Under the pieces are notes generated by a model. The model was not told the DNA's origin. It saw only the letters and a list, made by a program, of their open reading frames with translations, and ran no database searches. The translations under genes and the position numbers were made by a program. A stretch of 45,046 nt of DNA from Syntrophaceae bacterium UBA6112 (lineage in GTDB: Bacteria; Desulfobacterota; Syntrophia; Syntrophales; UBA5619), in NCBI GenBank assembly GCA_002423465.1, contig DIWG01000084.1, positions 26,456-71,501 of the forward strand. Direction: 5' to 3'. Positions 1 through 6,667 of the stretch are shown in pieces; within the stretch, counting starts at the first letter, position 1; each line of letters begins with the position of its first letter.

Positions 1-249
1 GGTATCGATGATATTGATCTCATGGTTCAGCCATTCACAAAACGTCGCCGCCGAGGCGATCGTGATGCCCCGCTCCTTCTCCAACTCCATGGAGTCCATT
101 GTGGCCCCAACCCCGTCTTTTCCCTTGACGTCGTGGATGGCGTGGATCCGTTTCGTGTAAAATAGGATCCTTTCGGTCAGTGTGGTCTTCCCCGAGTCAA
201 TATGGGCGCTGATCCCGATATTCCTAACTTTTTCGACAGTGCTGCTCAT
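1..249 (-). CDS. fusA: Elongation factor G, N-terminal fragment (runs off the window)
   Basis: EF-G is the ribosomal translocase GTPase. Only the first 83 residues lie in the window. Visible are the P-loop AHIDSGKTT, a KGKDGVGATMDSMELEKERGITI switch region spread over residues 42-64, and IID at the edge, which leads into the G3 motif. Serine rather than alanine in HIDSGKT, together with the GKDGVGATMDSME stretch, is what I know from the spirochaete/delta and mitochondrial EF-G1 group, not from the standard bacterial EF-G. The start at 249 has AGAAGGAAGAGGT just upstream. The gene stands alone after a structured leader rather than in an rpsL-rpsG-fusA-tuf string. Family assignment is secure; the subgroup is from memory of the motif. 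Confidence 0.95.
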   Translation of the reverse strand, partial: MSSTVEKVRNIGISAHIDSGKTTLTERILFYTKRIHAIHDVKGKDGVGATMDSMELEKERGITIASAATFCEWLNHEINIIDT

Positions 250-264
250 ACCTCTTCCTTCTTG

Positions 265-290
265 CCTGAACGACATTCAGGGCGTTCAAG
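265..290 (-). promoter_or_regulatory. Hairpin in the fusA leader next to the RBS
   Basis: CCTGAA (265-270) pairs perfectly with TTCAGG (276-281) around a 5-base loop. CTTG (261-264) can also pair with CAAG (287-290) across a bulge. The structure lies about 15-40 bases before the EF-G start, beside the GGAAGAGG ribosome-binding site. It could tune translation or act with the upstream terminator-like hairpin. The structure is seen in the sequence; the function is inferred. Confidence 0.4.
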
Positions 291-322
291 AAATTAAAAT
301 AAAAAACCCCTCATGGGGGGTT
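291..322 (-). terminator. Rho-independent terminator or attenuator upstream of fusA
   Basis: On the minus strand AACCCC (from 322) and GGGGTT form a 6-bp stem with a 6-base loop, followed directly by TTTTTATTTTAAT. This is a good intrinsic terminator for leftward transcription. It could end the aminotransferase transcript. However, the only promoter-like sequence I find for fusA (TTGACA at 397-402) lies upstream of it, so it may instead act as an attenuator in the fusA leader. Confidence 0.75.
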
Positions 323-373
323 GTCACACCAGATGGGAAGCCATTGTGGATGACGATGTTGAGTAACGTCTAT

Positions 374-402
374 AAACTATTTGGTTCTGCCTGGATTGTC
401 AA
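374..402 (-). promoter_or_regulatory. Candidate sigma-70 promoter for fusA
   Basis: Reading leftward, TTGACA (402-397) is a perfect -35. It is followed after 17 bases by TAGTTT (379-374), a weak -10 that keeps the conserved TA...T. Transcription would start near 367 and give a leader of about 117 bases containing both hairpins described above. Confidence 0.45.
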
Positions 403-490
403 GAAATATTTGCGTCACTGATCAAAAGCCGTTCCGGACTGGAACGGTGTGGCGCCATACTCGGAGAAAGCGGCCTGCACCAGACCTTTC

Positions 491-1624
491 TCATATCTTG
501 GCCTTCGCGAGGAGAATCTCCCTCAGCGCTTCGGAGAGCAAGGTTACGTTTTCCCGCCGGCTCGAGAAACCCATCAGCCCGACCCTCCAGATCTTTCCTT
601 TCAGGGGTCCGAATCCGCCGGCGATATCGATGTTATAAGACTCGCGCAAGCGCGTCCGGACCGACGCATCATCCACGCCGTCGGGGACGCAAACCGTGCT
701 CAGGGAGGGGAGGCGGTGATCGCGCGGGACAAACATTTTCAATCCGAGGATTTCCATTTTCTCCCAGAGATATTCGGCAATGGCTTGATGACGAAACCAA
801 CGATCCTCCAGCCCCTCCTCGAGGACAAGCCGCAACCCTTCGCGGAAACCGTAGTGAAGGGTCGTGGAGGGGGTGTGGTGGTAGACTCTTTCGTTATTCC
901 AGTATTTTTCGATCATCGTAAGATCGAGGTACCAGTTGGGAACGCGCGTTTTGCGACGGTTAAGGGCCTCCCGGGCCTGATCGCTGACGGTAAATGGGGA
1001 AAGGCCCGGGGGGCATCCCAGGCATTTCTGCGAGGCGCTGTACGCTATGTCGATACCCCAGGCGTCGATGTTCAGCGGAACACCACCCAAAGAGGTGACG
1101 CAGTCGATTAAAAGAAGAGCGCCGTGGCAGCGAACGATCTCGGCCATCCCTTCCAGCGGCTGTAGGGCGCCGGTGGATGTTTCGGCTTGGATCAGCGCCA
1201 GGATCTTGGCCGTTTTACTTTCGACGAGGGCGGTTTCGATTTCGTCCCGCGTGAAGATCCCGCCCCAGGGTTTTTCAATCCGCTTCACATTGGCACCGTA
1301 GATTTTCGCCATTTCGCACATCCGTTCGCTGAAATAGCCGTTGCAGCCGATGACGACCGTATCGCCGGGTTCCACGAAGTTGCAGAAGGCGGTTTCCATC
1401 CCCGCACTGCCGGTTCCCGACATCGGAAAGGTCATGGTGTTCTTCGTTTGAAAAACGGCCCGGAGGAGCGTCTGCTCTTCGTCCATCAGCGAAATCCACT
1501 CCGGATCGAGGTAACCGATCAACGCCGTACTCATTGTGCGCAGAACACGGGGATGAACGGCGCTGGGACCGGGGCCAAGCAGGAGACGGTGCGGTACGTC
1601 TAAATCTTTGATTGCGATCGCCAT
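491..1624 (-). CDS. Alanine-glyoxylate / serine-pyruvate-type aminotransferase (class V)
   Basis: A PLP-dependent fold-type I aminotransferase of 377 residues. It opens with PHRLLLGPGPSAVHPRVL, typical of the AGXT/PucG group. The PLP lysine is in YSASQKCLGCPPG; the SGTGSAGMETA phosphate-binding loop and the LIDCVTSLGG aspartate region are also visible. It probably moves amino groups between alanine or serine and glyoxylate or another 2-oxo acid; the exact substrate pair cannot be read from sequence. An upstream in-frame ATG exists at 1687, but ATG 1624 has AGGTGAGG at good spacing and starts just before the conserved region. It could form a transcript with the aldolase gene upstream, though a 223-base gap separates them. 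A PhnW role was considered and rejected because the N-terminal motif differs. Confidence 0.88.
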   Translation of the reverse strand: MAIAIKDLDVPHRLLLGPGPSAVHPRVLRTMSTALIGYLDPEWISLMDEEQTLLRAVFQTKNTMTFPMSGTGSAGMETAFCNFVEPGDTVVIGCNGYFSERMCEMAKIYGANVKRIEKPWGGIFTRDEIETALVESKTAKILALIQAETSTGALQPLEGMAEIVRCHGALLLIDCVTSLGGVPLNIDAWGIDIAYSASQKCLGCPPGLSPFTVSDQAREALNRRKTRVPNWYLDLTMIEKYWNNERVYHHTPSTTLHYGFREGLRLVLEEGLEDRWFRHQAIAEYLWEKMEILGLKMFVPRDHRLPSLSTVCVPDGVDDASVRTRLRESYNIDIAGGFGPLKGKIWRVGLMGFSSRRENVTLLSEALREILLAKAKI

Positions 1625-1847
1625 GGAATTCCTCACCTGTATTGATTCAAAGGTCTCCTCCAATAACATCCGCCGTAAAAAATCCACTTCGGCGAAGACC
1701 TCGAAAATGCGGGCTCGACATACACTGAGCGCACAGAAATGTCAAGATAAATGGCCGAAAATGAGAAGAAGAATCAGGCAGAACTTTGTGTGGACGCCCA
1801 CCCCAAGGGGAGAGGCTCGTCAATCGCTTTTCAGGGGAATGAAAAAA

Positions 1848-2855
1848 TCACTCTTTCGGTGTCCCCATGATCTCCGGCGCCCGGCCGGCGCTCCCCAATA
1901 CCTCCCGGTTTTTGCGGCAGTACATCTCGCGGAGGGCCTCCCTTGCCGGACCCAGATACTTTCGCGGGTCGAACTCCTCCGGCTTCCGGGAAAAAATCTC
2001 GCGGATCTTTGCCGTCATGACAAGCCTCCCGTCGGAATCGATGTTGATCTTGCAGACTGCCGAGCGGGCCGCTTCCCGGAGCTGTTCTTCGGGGATGCCG
2101 ATGGAGTCCGTCAGTTTTCCGCCGCAGCGGTTGATCGTCTCCACGGCATCCTGAGGAATGGATGAGGAGCCGTGGAGCACAATCGGGAAACCCGGAATCC
2201 GCTTCTCGATTTCATGGAGAATATCGAGGCGAATGAGCGGGGTCTGGCCTGCCTTGAATTTGTATGCCCCGTGGGAGGTTCCGATTGAAATGGCAAGTGA
2301 ATCGACACCGGTGCGTGAGAGGAAATCCCGCACCTCTTCCGGACGCGTGTAGGTATGGCTTTCCGCAGAAACCGCATCCTCCACGCCGGCCAATACGCCA
2401 AGTTCCCCCTCGACTGTGACGCCGTGAAGATGCGCAAAATCGACAACCTTGCGCGTCAAAGCCGCATTATCTTCGTAGGGATGATGGGAGCCGTCGATCA
2501 TGACCGATGAAAAACCCGATTCAATGCAGGAGACACAGAGATCGTATGAGTCGCCGTGATCGAGATGAAGAGCGATCGGAATCTCGCCGACCCCTTTTTC
2601 CTCCGCCACCCGCTTCATCATCTCCACCGCACCGTGCGCCATGTGGCCAAGAAGGGTCCGGTCGGCATAATCCCTTGCACCTTTCGAAACCTGAATGATG
2701 ACAGGCGATTGGGTTTCCAGACCGGCGAGGATAATCGCTTGTAGTTGTTCCATATTATTGAAATTATATGCCGGAACGGCAAATCCTCTTTGCACGGCGA
2801 CGGCGAACATCACCCGCGTATTGACAAACCCAAGCGACGTGTAATGAAGGTTCAT
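1848..2855 (-). CDS. fba: Class II fructose-bisphosphate aldolase
   Basis: Zinc-dependent aldolase interconverting fructose-1,6-bisphosphate with dihydroxyacetone phosphate and glyceraldehyde-3-phosphate, cytoplasmic; 335 residues. Metal and catalytic motifs are in order: LHLDHGDSYD, MIDGSHHPYEDN, VEGELGVLAG, SIGTSHGAYK, VLHGSSSIP and CKINIDSDGR. The TSHGAYK form is that of the class II FBA group rather than of tagatose-bisphosphate aldolases, though that split is not perfect. The open frame extends upstream to 2951, but ATG 2855 has AGGAGG at ideal spacing and starts the conserved MNLHYTSLG sequence. It is divergent from the glutaredoxin operon. Confidence 0.93.
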   Translation of the reverse strand: MNLHYTSLGFVNTRVMFAVAVQRGFAVPAYNFNNMEQLQAIILAGLETQSPVIIQVSKGARDYADRTLLGHMAHGAVEMMKRVAEEKGVGEIPIALHLDHGDSYDLCVSCIESGFSSVMIDGSHHPYEDNAALTRKVVDFAHLHGVTVEGELGVLAGVEDAVSAESHTYTRPEEVRDFLSRTGVDSLAISIGTSHGAYKFKAGQTPLIRLDILHEIEKRIPGFPIVLHGSSSIPQDAVETINRCGGKLTDSIGIPEEQLREAARSAVCKINIDSDGRLVMTAKIREIFSRKPEEFDPRKYLGPAREALREMYCRKNREVLGSAGRAPEIMGTPKE

Positions 2856-3183
2856 GCCCCCTCCTGATACGATAGATCCCGTTGTTGCGGGAAACCCGAT
2901 TCTCTCACCGCATCGACTATCTGACCGATTCCTTTTTCGATTCAATATCATGGAACAGTCTTCGCGGCAATCAATTTCACACGAATTTTTTCCTCTTTGG
3001 CCGATGACATCTTTCTTGACAAAATGTTCTTTTCCTCATAGTGAACAGCACACAGACCTTGGGAAGGGAATCCATTCCCGGACAATGTTTCTCCCCGGGG
3101 CGAACCGGATGCTCCCGATCATCAGGCAAAAATGAGATCAGACGTATTGTGATCCATCATTCAGAGCAGACAGGAGGCAGATC
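2856..3183. other. Divergent intergenic region between fba and the glutaredoxin operon
   Basis: This 328-base stretch has no credible gene. It must hold the leftward promoter of fba and the rightward promoter of the thiol-redox operon. A rightward TTGACA lies at 3016-3021. Near 2950-2990 the sequence becomes AT-richer (TTCGATTCAATATCATGG). I see no tRNA, riboswitch or insertion sequence. Confidence 0.6.
3016..3042 (+). promoter_or_regulatory. Candidate promoter of the grx-ftr-ggt operon
   Basis: A perfect -35 TTGACA (3016-3021) is followed after 15 bases by CATAGT (3037-3042), which matches four of six -10 positions. The spacing is short, so this is tentative. A start near 3050 would give a 5' leader of about 130 bases before the glutaredoxin ATG. 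Confidence 0.35.
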
Positions 3184-3429
3184 ATGACCGTGAAAATGTA
3201 TACGCTCAGCACATGCGGTCACTGCAGGGCCGCGAAACAATTTATGGGTGACCATGCGATTTCACATGAATTCACCGATGTGGATCTTCTGACCGGCGAC
3301 GCCCGGAAAACCACCCTCGATGAAGTACGGAAATACAATCCGGGCTGCAGTTTCCCAACCATTCTGATCGGGGAGTCGGTGATCATCGGGTTCAACGAGA
3401 AGGCGCTCCGTGAGGCTCTTGGCCTATGA
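3184..3429 (+). CDS. Glutaredoxin-family protein
   Basis: A small thioredoxin-fold dithiol carrier of 81 residues. The active site is TLSTCGHCRAAK (Cys11 and Cys14). The cis-proline loop CSFPTILIG and the following VIIGFNE segment complete the glutaredoxin/NrdH-like fold. ACAGGAGGCAG precedes the ATG. The stop overlaps the next start by four bases (ATGA), so translation is coupled to the FTR gene. That gives a physical reason to propose that ferredoxin electrons pass through the FTR subunit to this glutaredoxin. The final substrate is unknown. Its leucine-rich C-terminus is intact, with no UGA there. Confidence 0.88.
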   Translation: MTVKMYTLSTCGHCRAAKQFMGDHAISHEFTDVDLLTGDARKTTLDEVRKYNPGCSFPTILIGESVIIGFNEKALREALGL

Positions 3430-3758
3430 CGGATGCACAGCTTTACGAGACCTTGAGAAAGATCCAGGAGCCGCTGGGGTATTTCTTCAACCGGAAGAGG
3501 GACAAAGTCTTCGACTTGCTGAACGCCCTTCTGTTCAATCGCAGCCGCTACGGATACATGTGCTGTCCCTGTCGCCTTGCCTCGGGAAATCGCGAATGGG
3601 ACCGGGACATCATCTGTCCCTGCTCCTATCGTGAGGAGGACGTCCGGGAATACGGCCGCTGCTACTGAAGTTTGTATGTCTCGTCCTCGTGGAACGAGGA
3701 CGGAACGGATGATGTCTGCGTACCGGAGCGAAGGCCAGCGGAGAAAATGCGTTTTTGA
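3426..3758 (+). CDS. Ferredoxin-thioredoxin reductase catalytic subunit, probable selenoprotein (UGA at codon 81)
   Basis: Catalytic iron-sulfur subunit that uses ferredoxin electrons to reduce a disulfide. Cys pairs are C47-P-C49, C64-P-C66 and C79-Y-then TGA (3666-3668). In plant FTR (CPC...CPC...CHC followed by MLFL) the last cysteine is redox-active and sits next to the 4Fe-4S cluster. Here TGA occupies that exact place, and the frame continues with S-L-Y-V-S, matching x-L-[FY]-[LV], then 24 further codons containing VPERRP before TGA 3756-3758. Total is 110 residues with Sec81. A perfect hairpin at 3682-3702 fits a bacterial SECIS. With readthrough the gap to the next gene falls from 116 to 26 bases. 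The alternative is a Cys-to-stop mutation or a sequencing error; conserved downstream coding and the hairpin argue against both. Conventional annotation would give 3426-3668. Confidence 0.85.
3666..3668 (+). other. Putative selenocysteine UGA codon
   Basis: In-frame TGA replacing the final cysteine of the FTR C-x-C motif (context GRCY-TGA-SLYVS). The flanking residues match the family on both sides without any shift in spacing. This is what is expected for cysteine-to-selenocysteine replacement, not for a true gene end. Confidence 0.83.
3682..3702 (+). promoter_or_regulatory. Putative bacterial SECIS element
   Basis: CGTCCTCG (3682-3689) pairs perfectly with CGAGGACG (3695-3702) around the loop TGGAA. 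The loop begins 22 bases after the UGA and has G at its second and third positions. Known bacterial SECIS elements have an apical loop about 16-37 bases after UGA with a G in the first two loop positions, so this fits. No T-run follows, so it is not an intrinsic terminator. The hairpin lies within the predicted coding extension. Confidence 0.8.
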
Positions 3759-3784
3759 TTCTTTATTTTTTGAGGAGATCCGTA

Positions 3785-5371
3785 ATGTTGTCCATGAACT
3801 GGGATTTTCCATACCCTTCCCGAAGGATGCCGGTTTTCGCCGGCAATATTGTGGCGGCATCGCAGCCGCTGGCGGCGCAGGCCGGTCTCCGGATGTTTCT
3901 TCGCGGCGGGAATGCGGTGGATGCGGCTCTGGCCGCCGCGATCACACTGACGGTCGTTGAACCGACCAGCAACGGGATCGGCAGCGACGCCTTCGCACTG
4001 GTTTGGGACGGAAATAAACTCCACGGTTTGAACGGGTCGGGACGCTCCCCGGAGGTCTGGTCTCCGGACCGTTTCGCCGGTCTTACCCGAATGCCGAAGC
4101 TCGGTTGGAATGCGGTCACCGTTCCCGGCGCCGTGGATATGTGGTCCACCCTCTCGCGAAGGTTCGGCGCCCTCCCCTTCCCCGATCTTTTTGAATCCGC
4201 CATCCGTTACGCATCGCAGGGTTTTGTCGTTACCCCCGTCATAGCGAAACAATGGTCGGTAACCCCGGATCTCTACCGTGATTTTCCAGATTTTGCGAAG
4301 ACATTTCTTCCCGGCGGACGTGCACCGCTTCCCGGGGAGCTGTTTCGCCCCCCGGGTTTTTCGGACACCCTGAAAACAATCGCCGATACGCATGGAGAAT
4401 CTCTCTACCGCGGGGAACTGGCGGAGAAGATCCTCTCCTTTTCGCGGGAAACCGGCGGCTGCATTTCCGTGAAAGATCTTGCCGAACACCGTACCGAATG
4501 GGTGAAGCCGCTCTCCTTGACCTGGAACGGCGTTGATCTGTATGAGCTTCCGCCGAACGGTCAGGGGCTGACCGTTCTGATTGCGCTGGGGATTCTGAAA
4601 TATCATGCCATAGAACAATATCCGGTCGATTCACCGGATAGCCTCCACCTGCAGATTGAGACAATGAAAAGGGCATTTGCGGTTGCACAGCGCCATATTG
4701 CCGATCCTGCCTCGATGACGGTCGAACCTTCCGAGCTTCTCCGTGACGTTTTCCTGAAAGAACAGGCCGCAGCCATCCGGATGGACCGGGCCTCCTTTCC
4801 ATCCGCAACGATTCCACACGACGGCGGAACGGTCTATCTGACAGCGGCCGATGAACAGGGAATGATGGTCTCCTACATCCAGTCCAATTATTGGGGATTC
4901 GGCTCGGGTATCGTCATCCCCGGCACCGGGATCAGTCTCCAGAGCCGGGGCGCCGGTTTTACGCTGGAATCGGGCCATCCGAACCGGGTTGCCGGTGGGA
5001 AACGGCCATTCCACACTATTATTCCGGGATTTGTTATGAAGGACGGGGCGCCGCTGATCTCTTTCGGCGTGATGGGCGCCCACATGCAGGCGCAAGGACA
5101 TCTCCAGATGATGATCCGTATGGTTGCCGGCAGGCAGAACCCGCAGTCAGCGGCTGACGCCCCTCGCTGGTATCTCGACGAGGATTCGCGCCTCTCACTG
5201 GAGCCCGGTTTCGGAAAGCATATCCGGGAGGAGCTGATGAAACGGGGTCATATCCTGACCGATGGGGCGCCGACCTCCGTCTACGGGGGCGCCCAAATCA
5301 TCCATCGCATGCCCACCGGTTACTGCGCCGGGTCGGATCCGCGAAAGGACGGTCAGGCTGTCGGTTATTAA
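3785..5371 (+). CDS. Gamma-glutamyltransferase family protein
   Basis: An Ntn-hydrolase of 528 residues that cleaves gamma-glutamyl bonds, as in glutathione. The N-terminal part has GGNAVDAALAAAITLTVVEP and GIGSDAFALVWDG. The predicted self-cleavage and nucleophile threonine is Thr349 in HDGGTVYLTAADEQG. RPFHTIIPGFV and the LISFGVMGAHMQAQGH region follow, as in the YwrD-like branch. No signal peptide is visible, so it is probably cytoplasmic, unlike the periplasmic E. coli enzyme. ATG 3785 has TGAGGAGAT upstream; a longer frame from 3755 would overlap the SECIS-containing gene end. It follows the FTR gene by 26 bases and is likely cotranscribed, which links gamma-glutamyl thiol turnover to the glutaredoxin/FTR pair. 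Confidence 0.9.
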   Translation: MLSMNWDFPYPSRRMPVFAGNIVAASQPLAAQAGLRMFLRGGNAVDAALAAAITLTVVEPTSNGIGSDAFALVWDGNKLHGLNGSGRSPEVWSPDRFAGLTRMPKLGWNAVTVPGAVDMWSTLSRRFGALPFPDLFESAIRYASQGFVVTPVIAKQWSVTPDLYRDFPDFAKTFLPGGRAPLPGELFRPPGFSDTLKTIADTHGESLYRGELAEKILSFSRETGGCISVKDLAEHRTEWVKPLSLTWNGVDLYELPPNGQGLTVLIALGILKYHAIEQYPVDSPDSLHLQIETMKRAFAVAQRHIADPASMTVEPSELLRDVFLKEQAAAIRMDRASFPSATIPHDGGTVYLTAADEQGMMVSYIQSNYWGFGSGIVIPGTGISLQSRGAGFTLESGHPNRVAGGKRPFHTIIPGFVMKDGAPLISFGVMGAHMQAQGHLQMMIRMVAGRQNPQSAADAPRWYLDEDSRLSLEPGFGKHIREELMKRGHILTDGAPTSVYGGAQIIHRMPTGYCAGSDPRKDGQAVGY

Positions 5372-5497
5372 TCACTCGGGCTTGTGTTTGTCTTGCCGGT
5401 TGCATACGATTTTGTTTTTTATGAGTTTTGTAATTGACAAACATAAGATGGATTCTTACCTTATACATGAATAAATTCTTCAAAGGAGACGGGCGCC

Positions 5498-5782
5498 TTG
5501 AATAATATATATAAATGTCGGAAGAAGGGCTCTTCGATTACGGAGGTCTGCCAGGATGCCTCCTGCGAGTGGCGCCTGAAGAATGAAACCTTTTTCAACT
5601 GCACATGGGTTGCATGCAATTTCGGACCCTTCACGCTGGAAGAGGTCGGTGAAATGATGGGTGTCACCCGTGAGCGGATTCGTCAGATCGAAGCAAAGGC
5701 GCTGAAAAAATTACAGCACAAGAAGAGGAGAGATCAACTTCGTGATTTTGCATCACCGGACAATGAGTGGGATATGATTTGA
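5498..5782 (+). CDS. Small sigma-70 region 4-like DNA-binding protein
   Basis: A 94-residue protein. The C-terminal half, TLEEVGEMMGVTRERIRQIEAKALKKL, is a sigma-70 region 4 helix-turn-helix almost identical to that of the housekeeping factor, which in sigma contacts the -35 element. The N-terminal half has no sigma regions 1-3. It carries five cysteines, including CQDASCEW and FNCTWVAC, which could bind a metal or respond to thiol state. The start is TTG at 5498, supported by AAAGGAGA at good spacing; it runs into asparagine codons with no nearby ATG. I recall similar short proteins in deltaproteobacteria but no characterised role. It may compete with sigma at -35 sites or act as a transcription regulator; this is inference. 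Confidence 0.8.
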   Translation: MNNIYKCRKKGSSITEVCQDASCEWRLKNETFFNCTWVACNFGPFTLEEVGEMMGVTRERIRQIEAKALKKLQHKKRRDQLRDFASPDNEWDMI

Positions 5783-5787
5783 CGGGC

Positions 5788-5842
5788 GTTTCATGCCTCG
5801 ATTTGCAGACGGGATGAAACCGGCGTCCATGTTTATTTTTTT
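5788..5842 (+). terminator. Possible bidirectional terminator between convergent genes
   Basis: GTTTCAT (5788-5794) pairs with ATGAAAC (5814-5820), with a long loop that may pair further. A T-rich run follows at 5831-5842, partly inside the end of the convergent crotonase gene. The stem is modest, so confidence is low. Confidence 0.35.
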
Positions 5843-6600
5843 TTCCGGTTCTTCAGGGATTCCATAAATTCATGCATATGCTCCTTTCTTTCTGTTCTTG
5901 AAAAAAGGAGCGCCTCCATCTCGATTTCAATATCAAGCGCCGAATTTTTGTCGAGGAGGGGGACGATGTCGGAGATCCTCTTGACAGCTTCGATGGCTTC
6001 CGGTGATCGTTTGGCGAGTTCACCCGCCATGGATTCCGCCTCCGCCATCAGTTTCTCCGGCGGGGCTACCTTGTTCACCAGACCGATCCTCAACGCCTCC
6101 CTGGCGCCGATCGGCTCTCCCAGCATGGTAAGTTCCTTCGCTTTAGACATGCCGATGATTTGCCGGAGTGGATCGAAAAGAGGATTGATTCCGAACTTCA
6201 GTTCCGGATGGCCGAAAATCGCGCTTTCCGAGGCGATAATCAGATCGCAGACCGTCACGAGATTGAAGCCACCCCCAAGCGCAATTCCCCCTACAACCGC
6301 GATGACAGGCTTTTTACATCCGTAGATTTTCTTCAGGTACCGGGTGATGGAATGGAAGTACTCCTTGACCTCCATATCGGGGATGGAAGACATCTCCTTG
6401 AGATCCATCCCCGCGGAAAAAAAATAATCGCCCCCGGTTAGAATGATGACGCGAACCTCCCGATCCTCTTCCAGGGAGGTAAAACAATCCTCCAGTTCCT
6501 TCCGCATTTCGCGAGAAAGGGCATTCATTTCGCCGGGACGGTGGAGCGTCACGATGGCATAGCCGGTTTTTTTTTCGACGAGAATCGTCCGAAACACCAT
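5833..6600 (-). CDS. Enoyl-CoA hydratase/isomerase family protein
   Basis: Crotonase-fold protein of 255 residues acting on acyl-CoA thioesters. The oxyanion-hole segments are FSAGMDLKE and GGIALGGGFNL. In bovine crotonase two glutamates do catalysis. Here the first position is Asn (GGGFNLVTVCD) while the second is retained in HPELKFGI. One glutamate is the pattern of isomerases and some other crotonases, so hydratase activity should not be assumed. The C-terminus is lysine-rich. AAAGG precedes ATG 6600. It lies 67 bases downstream of sppA in the same direction, so it may be the last gene of the cmk-rpsA-sppA run, though it is functionally unrelated. Confidence 0.82.
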   Translation of the reverse strand: MVFRTILVEKKTGYAIVTLHRPGEMNALSREMRKELEDCFTSLEEDREVRVIILTGGDYFFSAGMDLKEMSSIPDMEVKEYFHSITRYLKKIYGCKKPVIAVVGGIALGGGFNLVTVCDLIIASESAIFGHPELKFGINPLFDPLRQIIGMSKAKELTMLGEPIGAREALRIGLVNKVAPPEKLMAEAESMAGELAKRSPEAIEAVKRISDIVPLLDKNSALDIEIEMEALLFSRTERKEHMHEFMESLKNRKKK

Positions 6601-6667
6601 GGCTGAACCTTTTGAACCTGACGGATGAATTTCCCGTGGGTCATGACGGTCTGTTAAGGGCTAATCG

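Noticed and set aside
491..1624. PhnW (2-aminoethylphosphonate transaminase) identity, linked to the distant transporter
   Set aside because: The N-terminal LLLGPGPSAVHPRVL and the rest follow the alanine-glyoxylate group, and the gene is 39 kb from the transporter.
3666..3668. Truncated or frameshifted FTR pseudogene
   Set aside because: The same frame resumes family sequence with no spacing change, so there is no frameshift. A nonsense mutation at exactly this cysteine, with an intact downstream and a SECIS-like hairpin, is less likely, though only resequencing excludes it.
3682..3702. Hairpin after the FTR TGA as an intrinsic terminator
   Set aside because: No T-run follows (GAACGGATG comes next), it starts only 13 bases after the TGA, and family sequence continues through it in frame. 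SECIS fits better.
3662..4618. 318-residue minus-strand open frame
   Set aside because: Covers the FTR end and the gamma-glutamyltransferase gene on the other strand. Motifs of the plus-strand gene are clear, and this one has none.
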